9,583 bases of DNA from Calditrichia bacterium (lineage in GTDB: Bacteria; Calditrichota; Calditrichia; Calditrichales; Calditrichaceae): the NCBI GenBank assembly GCA_027039465.1, contig JALWEA010000390.1:1-9583 (forward strand), in the 5' to 3' direction. The translations under genes and the position numbers were made by a program. The notes beneath the pieces are model-generated. The model did not search any database, was not told the origin of the DNA, and worked only from the letters and a program-made list of their open reading frames with translations. Positions 7,091-9,583 of this stretch are shown piece after piece (the first letter of the stretch is position 1; each line of letters opens with the position of its first letter).

Positions 7091-7211
7091 TGTCATTGCG
7101 AACGATCCCGCGAGCCTGCGAGCAGGAGAGTGAAGCAATCCCCTTCAAAGCAGGGTGGCCATGAATAATGTTAGGGATTCTTCATTCCGCTGCGCTCCAT
7201 TCAGAATGACA
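7091..7211. repeat. 121-bp dispersed element bounded by TGTCATT/AATGACA
   Basis: The element starts TGTCATTGCGAACGATCCC and ends in TTCAGAATGACA, giving a 7-bp terminal inverted repeat (7091-7097 and 7205-7211). It also holds GTGAAGCAATCCC near the middle of its left half, GGGATTCTTC in its right half, and an internal hairpin CCTGC-GA-GCAGG (7115-7126). I recall similar non-coding repeats scattered between genes in many unrelated bacteria. It encodes no transposase, so it is at most a non-autonomous, MITE-like element. Confidence 0.75.
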
Positions 7212-7223
7212 GCCCAGTTCAGC

Positions 7224-7348
7224 AAAGGTGTCTCGATACTATCTGCCGACGCGGACTCTATTCGACAACCGGTTGCCTTTGACCGCGTCCGGTTCCCGAG
7301 TGATTCCGATTTATCGGAAGCGCATCGATAGACGGACGCGCCACCTTT
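7224..7348. repeat. 125-bp structured unit bounded by AAAGGTG/CACCTTT
   Basis: A 7-bp inverted repeat (7224-7230 and 7342-7348) frames nested inverted repeats: GACGCGG/CCGCGTC (7248-7254 and 7283-7289) around the palindrome AACCGGTT (7267-7274), and TTCCGAT-TT-ATCGGAA (7304-7319). Either strand could fold into a branched structure. It sits just beyond the stop codon of the phosphoesterase gene. It could be a MITE-like repeat or a structured RNA; I do not recognise it. Confidence 0.6.
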
Positions 7349-7361
7349 ATACAATATTAGC

Positions 7362-8207
7362 TCAATCCCCCATGATCACCTTCGGCCCGTTTTCAATACC
7401 CTTAACCATGCCGCGTCTTCGTTCCTCGGGATACCCGAGGCAATGAGAAAGATAGCGCACGCCATCCACGGTTTTGTCGCGATTAATATGTTGGTGCCCG
7501 TAAATATGAATCGTCGCACCAAGTTTTCTAATAAAGCGATCGATTTTTAACGAACCGGCCACGCGGCTAAAATTGAATTGCGGAAAGCGATCATGTTTGC
7601 GCATGCGCTCAGGATCGTACGACATCTCTCCGCTGAACATCACTTCATGGCGCGGCAGAAAATGGCTGAACGTAATGATTTTCTCATTGGATTCGGCGGG
7701 CTGCCAATGATTGGAATATTCCAGAAAATAAGCGCTCGGATCAAAACGATTTTCTTCTGGCCAATGCACGTAATAATTATCGCTCCACATTCGATTGGTG
7801 GCATCTTCGCCGATTTTGGGTAAATACAAGGTATCTTTCTCTTCTTGCAAATTATACCATGAAAATACGGGCACAATCCGGATACGTTCTTTACCTAAAG
7901 TAAAAACTTTCGCTTGGACTTCAATTTCATTCGACCGGCAAAATTCCATAATCGCCTTAAACTTTTCCAAAGAATTCGCCCAATCTTCTCCTCGAATCCA
8001 AAGGTCATGATTCCCAGGCACAAAGAAGAGCTCGGCAAATTTACGGCGTATTTTCAATAGCCAAATCCGCAACAAGTCGAAATCATGGGTAATGTCTCCG
8101 GCTAAGATCAGGATGTCGTTTTTGAAATCCCAATCGGATAGCTGTTGAACCCATTTCCTGTTTTCCTCGAAGTCCACATGAACATCGGACAAAATAAAAA
8201 CACGCAT
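7362..8207 (-). CDS. Calcineurin-like metallophosphoesterase
   Basis: This cytoplasmic 281-residue protein has every motif of the calcineurin-like phosphoesterase fold, which binds two metal ions and hydrolyses phosphate esters: SDVH (Asp8, His10), GD (Asp38), GNHD (Asn66, His67), SH (His182) and GHQH (His238, His240). No signal peptide or membrane segment is visible. The substrate cannot be told; these enzymes act on nucleotides, nucleic acids, phosphoproteins or lipids. The ATG at 8207 gives MRVFILSDVH, the usual way this family begins. A longer reading from a GTG at 8294 adds 29 residues unlike the family. Neither start has a clear ribosome binding site; a good AAGGAGA lies farther upstream (8322-8328), ahead of a two-codon ATG-GAA-TAA mini-frame. 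The gene diverges from the cytochrome gene, and its link to the other genes is unknown. Confidence 0.88.
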   Translation of the reverse strand: MRVFILSDVHVDFEENRKWVQQLSDWDFKNDILILAGDITHDFDLLRIWLLKIRRKFAELFFVPGNHDLWIRGEDWANSLEKFKAIMEFCRSNEIEVQAKVFTLGKERIRIVPVFSWYNLQEEKDTLYLPKIGEDATNRMWSDNYYVHWPEENRFDPSAYFLEYSNHWQPAESNEKIITFSHFLPRHEVMFSGEMSYDPERMRKHDRFPQFNFSRVAGSLKIDRFIRKLGATIHIYGHQHINRDKTVDGVRYLSHCLGYPEERRRGMVKGIENGPKVIMGD

Positions 8208-8429
8208 AGCATGAAAATATGTAGCATAGCATTCAAAATCAACCTTCTTAACTTTCCTTTCAAGCGGTGTTTCCCGAAAAATCAAAACCAACACCTTCCG
8301 TTTATTCCATCTTTTTTCAAATCTCCTTAAAATGCAATACTTATTTTAGAGATGTCAAAAATTAACAGAGAAAATTATTTACATTGTAAATTTTTTTTCA
8401 TAAATTGCCCCAAAATTCACAAAATAGAT

Positions 8430-8459
8430 TTGCTGTATCTGTTGTTGAATTTGTATATT
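8430..8459 (+). promoter_or_regulatory. Possible sigma70-type promoter
   Basis: TTGCTG (8430-8435) and TATATT (8454-8459) are 18 bases apart in AT-rich sequence. Each box has one or two mismatches to consensus. The predicted start near 8466 lies just before the first of three hairpins that end in an intrinsic terminator, which gives this otherwise ordinary match some weight. Confidence 0.35.
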
Positions 8460-8465
8460 TTTGAA

Positions 8466-8615
8466 TGTACAAATCAATCTGCTAAGGTGCGGATTGGACG
8501 GTTAAATAAACACGTTCTTTTTAGAGCCGTTTACGCGTTGAAAAGAACATTTTTACAAAGTAAAATTTACGTCAGACGAACACTTGCCGCACGTCGGCAG
8601 AAGGTTCGTCTTTTT
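8466..8615 (+). ncRNA. Candidate small RNA or 5' leader RNA
   Basis: A predicted transcript of about 150 bases contains three stems. Stem 1 is CAATCTGC/GCGGATTG (8475-8482 and 8489-8496) with loop TAAGGT and one G-U pair. Stem 2 is GTTCTTTT/AAAAGAAC (8514-8521 and 8541-8548) around a 19-base loop. Stem 3 is the intrinsic terminator. There is no convincing upstream + strand gene for the terminator to serve, because the gene to the left runs the other way. It may be a free small RNA, or a leader that stops or permits transcription of the cytochrome gene starting 115 bases beyond. I do not recognise it as a known RNA family. The 5' end is inferred from a modest promoter match. Confidence 0.45.
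8574..8615 (+). terminator. Rho-independent terminator
   Basis: AGACGAAC (8574-8581) pairs perfectly with GTTCGTCT (8604-8611). The stem continues inward through CTTGCCG against CGGCAGAAG, with a small bulge, to the loop CACGT. The 3' arm runs directly into a five-base T-run (8611-8615). The minus strand has no matching T-run, so it acts on + strand transcripts. Confidence 0.85.
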
Positions 8616-8729
8616 AATGCAAAAAAATTATTCCGCCGATCTTTGTATTAAGATGGGCAAGATTTTCGATCTTAAAAAATTGAACTTTTTAATAAATACA
8701 ACTGAAAAACTTATAGTGAGGTTATCTAC

Positions 8730-9583
8730 ATGAGAGTAAAACAATTTTTACTGATGTTCCTGCTGTTTTTCTCGCTATCGGCTGTCAAATTGCTGCATGC
8801 CACTCCGCCACCGGACAGCGACCAGAACTGCTACCGATGCCATAGCATGAAAACACTTTCCTATCGCGATTCCGTTACCAACGCTATTGTTAGTTTGTAT
8901 GTGGATTCAACCAAATTCAAACATTCCAATCATGCCGATTTAGGTTGTGTGGATTGCCATGATGATGACGGCTTTTTGCAATTCCCGCATACTGAGGAAG
9001 CACGGAGTCAGAAGTTGCAATGCACCGATTGCCATGATTCGTTTGATAATAATTTTGAACAGTTCCAACAAAGCGTTCATTACAAAAAATTCGGCGATAG
9101 ATTTTCCTGCTTTTCCTGCCATGATCCTCATGCATTCAAAGCATCTTCCGATTCAACTCCGCCTCAGGAAATCATTGCCAAAGACAACGCCATCTGTTTG
9201 AACTGCCATTCTTCACAAAACCAGTTAGCCAAATTGGATTCCAGCGGTAACTACACGGATTTGATCACGGCACATCAATGGTTACCAAAAATCAAATTAC
9301 ATTGGAAAGCCGTTCGTTGTATCGAATGCCACACGCCTATTAAAGGCGGTGTCTATTCTCATGAAATTTTGCCCAAAGAAAAAGCGGTTAAAAAATGCGA
9401 AGAATGCCACAATAGGAATTCCATCCTGTTCACAAAATTATACCGTTTCCGGGTAAGACAGGCGCGTCAAAAACAAGGGTACTTAAAGTCATTGGCTGAG
9501 AACACTCCTTATGTCGTTGGTATGACGCGCGATCCGGTCATTGACCGCTGGAGTATTTATCTGTTTATTTTGACATTACTCGG
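8730..9583 (+). CDS. Seven-heme cytochrome c with C-terminal membrane segment (3' truncated)
   Basis: The gene runs off the right edge; 284 residues are visible. Residues 1-24 are a Sec signal peptide ending LLHA. The exported part holds seven CxxCH heme-binding motifs, with first cysteines at 34, 73, 98, 127, 156, 197 and 223. It also has eight histidines outside the motifs (65, 68, 87, 117, 134, 182, 191, 211), enough for bis-histidine ligation of all hemes. From about residue 272 (DRWSIYLFILTLLG) a hydrophobic segment begins and is cut by the window end. This resembles fusions of a multiheme c domain to a b-type cytochrome or membrane anchor that link periplasmic electron carriers to the quinone pool. 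Which of these it is cannot be seen. Start: ATG at 8730 with GTGAGG nine bases upstream, fixed by the signal peptide. A role in hydrogen or anaerobic respiration is inferred from the nearby hyp genes. Confidence 0.9.
   Translation, partial: MRVKQFLLMFLLFFSLSAVKLLHATPPPDSDQNCYRCHSMKTLSYRDSVTNAIVSLYVDSTKFKHSNHADLGCVDCHDDDGFLQFPHTEEARSQKLQCTDCHDSFDNNFEQFQQSVHYKKFGDRFSCFSCHDPHAFKASSDSTPPQEIIAKDNAICLNCHSSQNQLAKLDSSGNYTDLITAHQWLPKIKLHWKAVRCIECHTPIKGGVYSHEILPKEKAVKKCEECHNRNSILFTKLYRFRVRQARQKQGYLKSLAENTPYVVGMTRDPVIDRWSIYLFILTLL

Larger units (their letters stand above)
6912..7361. other. Gene-free repeat mosaic between convergent genes
   Basis: No credible gene lies in these 450 bases. Open frames here, such as the minus-strand one at 7145-7354 that encodes VILNGAQRNEES, are translated repeat. 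The stretch contains, in order, a copy of the hypC-hypD gap repeat, a TGTCATT-bounded element and an AAAGGTG-bounded inverted-repeat unit. The genes on either side converge, and no clear hairpin with a T-run ends either of them. The structured repeats may serve as terminators. Confidence 0.7.
8208..8729. other. AT-rich divergent intergenic region
   Basis: About 520 bases separate the divergent phosphoesterase and cytochrome genes. The region is AT-rich with T-tracts. It contains a possible + strand promoter, a series of three hairpins and an intrinsic terminator, each listed separately. A weak hairpin, AAGAT-TTTCG-ATCTT, lies at 8660-8674, between the terminator and the cytochrome start. The 99-codon open frame at 8352-8651 is rich in Lys, Arg and Phe, has no ribosome binding site and includes the terminator, so I do not treat it as a gene. 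Confidence 0.6.

Noticed and set aside
7145..7354. Minus-strand open frame of 69 codons
   Set aside because: It is a translation of the dispersed repeats; VILNGAQRNEES is a typical artefact of that repeat.
8330..8358. Perfect TTGACA (-35) on the minus strand ahead of the phosphoesterase
   Set aside because: At 17 or 18 bases downstream the -10 candidates (GCATTT, CATTTT) are poor, and the implied start would overlap the only good ribosome binding site.
8352..8651. 99-codon open frame on the + strand
   Set aside because: No ribosome binding site, skewed Lys/Arg/Phe composition, no recognisable motif, and it contains the whole intrinsic terminator.

Overview
This window looks like a chromosomal segment from a Gram-negative, anaerobic or facultative bacterium that uses hydrogen. 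Moderate GC, Sec signal peptides, a probable lipoprotein, a periplasmic multiheme cytochrome and intergenic repeat debris suggest the FCB side of the tree (Calditrichota-like lineages). That placement rests on recollection of similar repeats and gene styles, and is tentative.

Region 1 (1-3690, + strand) holds nickel and [NiFe]-hydrogenase maturation: hypC, hypD and hypE, then a six-helix UreH/NicO-type transporter with a histidine-rich loop. HypC and HypD build and carry the Fe(CN)2CO unit. HypE, with its C-terminal cysteine, makes the cyanide ligand from carbamoyl supplied by HypF. The transporter plausibly supplies nickel. hypA, hypB, hypF and the hydrogenase itself are not in the window. 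The hypC-hypD gap carries a large inverted repeat, and the hypE-transporter gap carries two related strong hairpins.

Region 2 (3711-6911, + strand) holds an exported S9 prolyl-oligopeptidase-family serine peptidase of 873 residues, with an extra N-terminal domain, a beta-propeller and a complete catalytic triad. A five-unit heptamer repeat separates it from an unrecognised small probable lipoprotein.

Region 3 (6912-7361) has no gene. It is a mosaic of dispersed and inverted repeats, including a 121-bp element of the TGTCATTGCGA...AGAATGACA type and a separate unit bounded by AAAGGTG/CACCTTT.

Region 4 (7362-9583) has a metallophosphoesterase on the minus strand and, diverging from it, a seven-CxxCH cytochrome c whose C-terminus enters a membrane segment and is cut by the window end. 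The divergent intergenic region contains an intrinsic terminator on the + strand preceded by two more hairpins and a possible sigma70 promoter. With no convincing gene in front of it, this looks like an undescribed small RNA or a 5' leader that attenuates the cytochrome gene. It is the best candidate for something new here.

Apart from these RNA and repeat elements, and a possible shift of one Fe-S cysteine in HypD, the genes belong to known families. I see no CRISPR array, tRNA, rRNA, transposase or phage gene.
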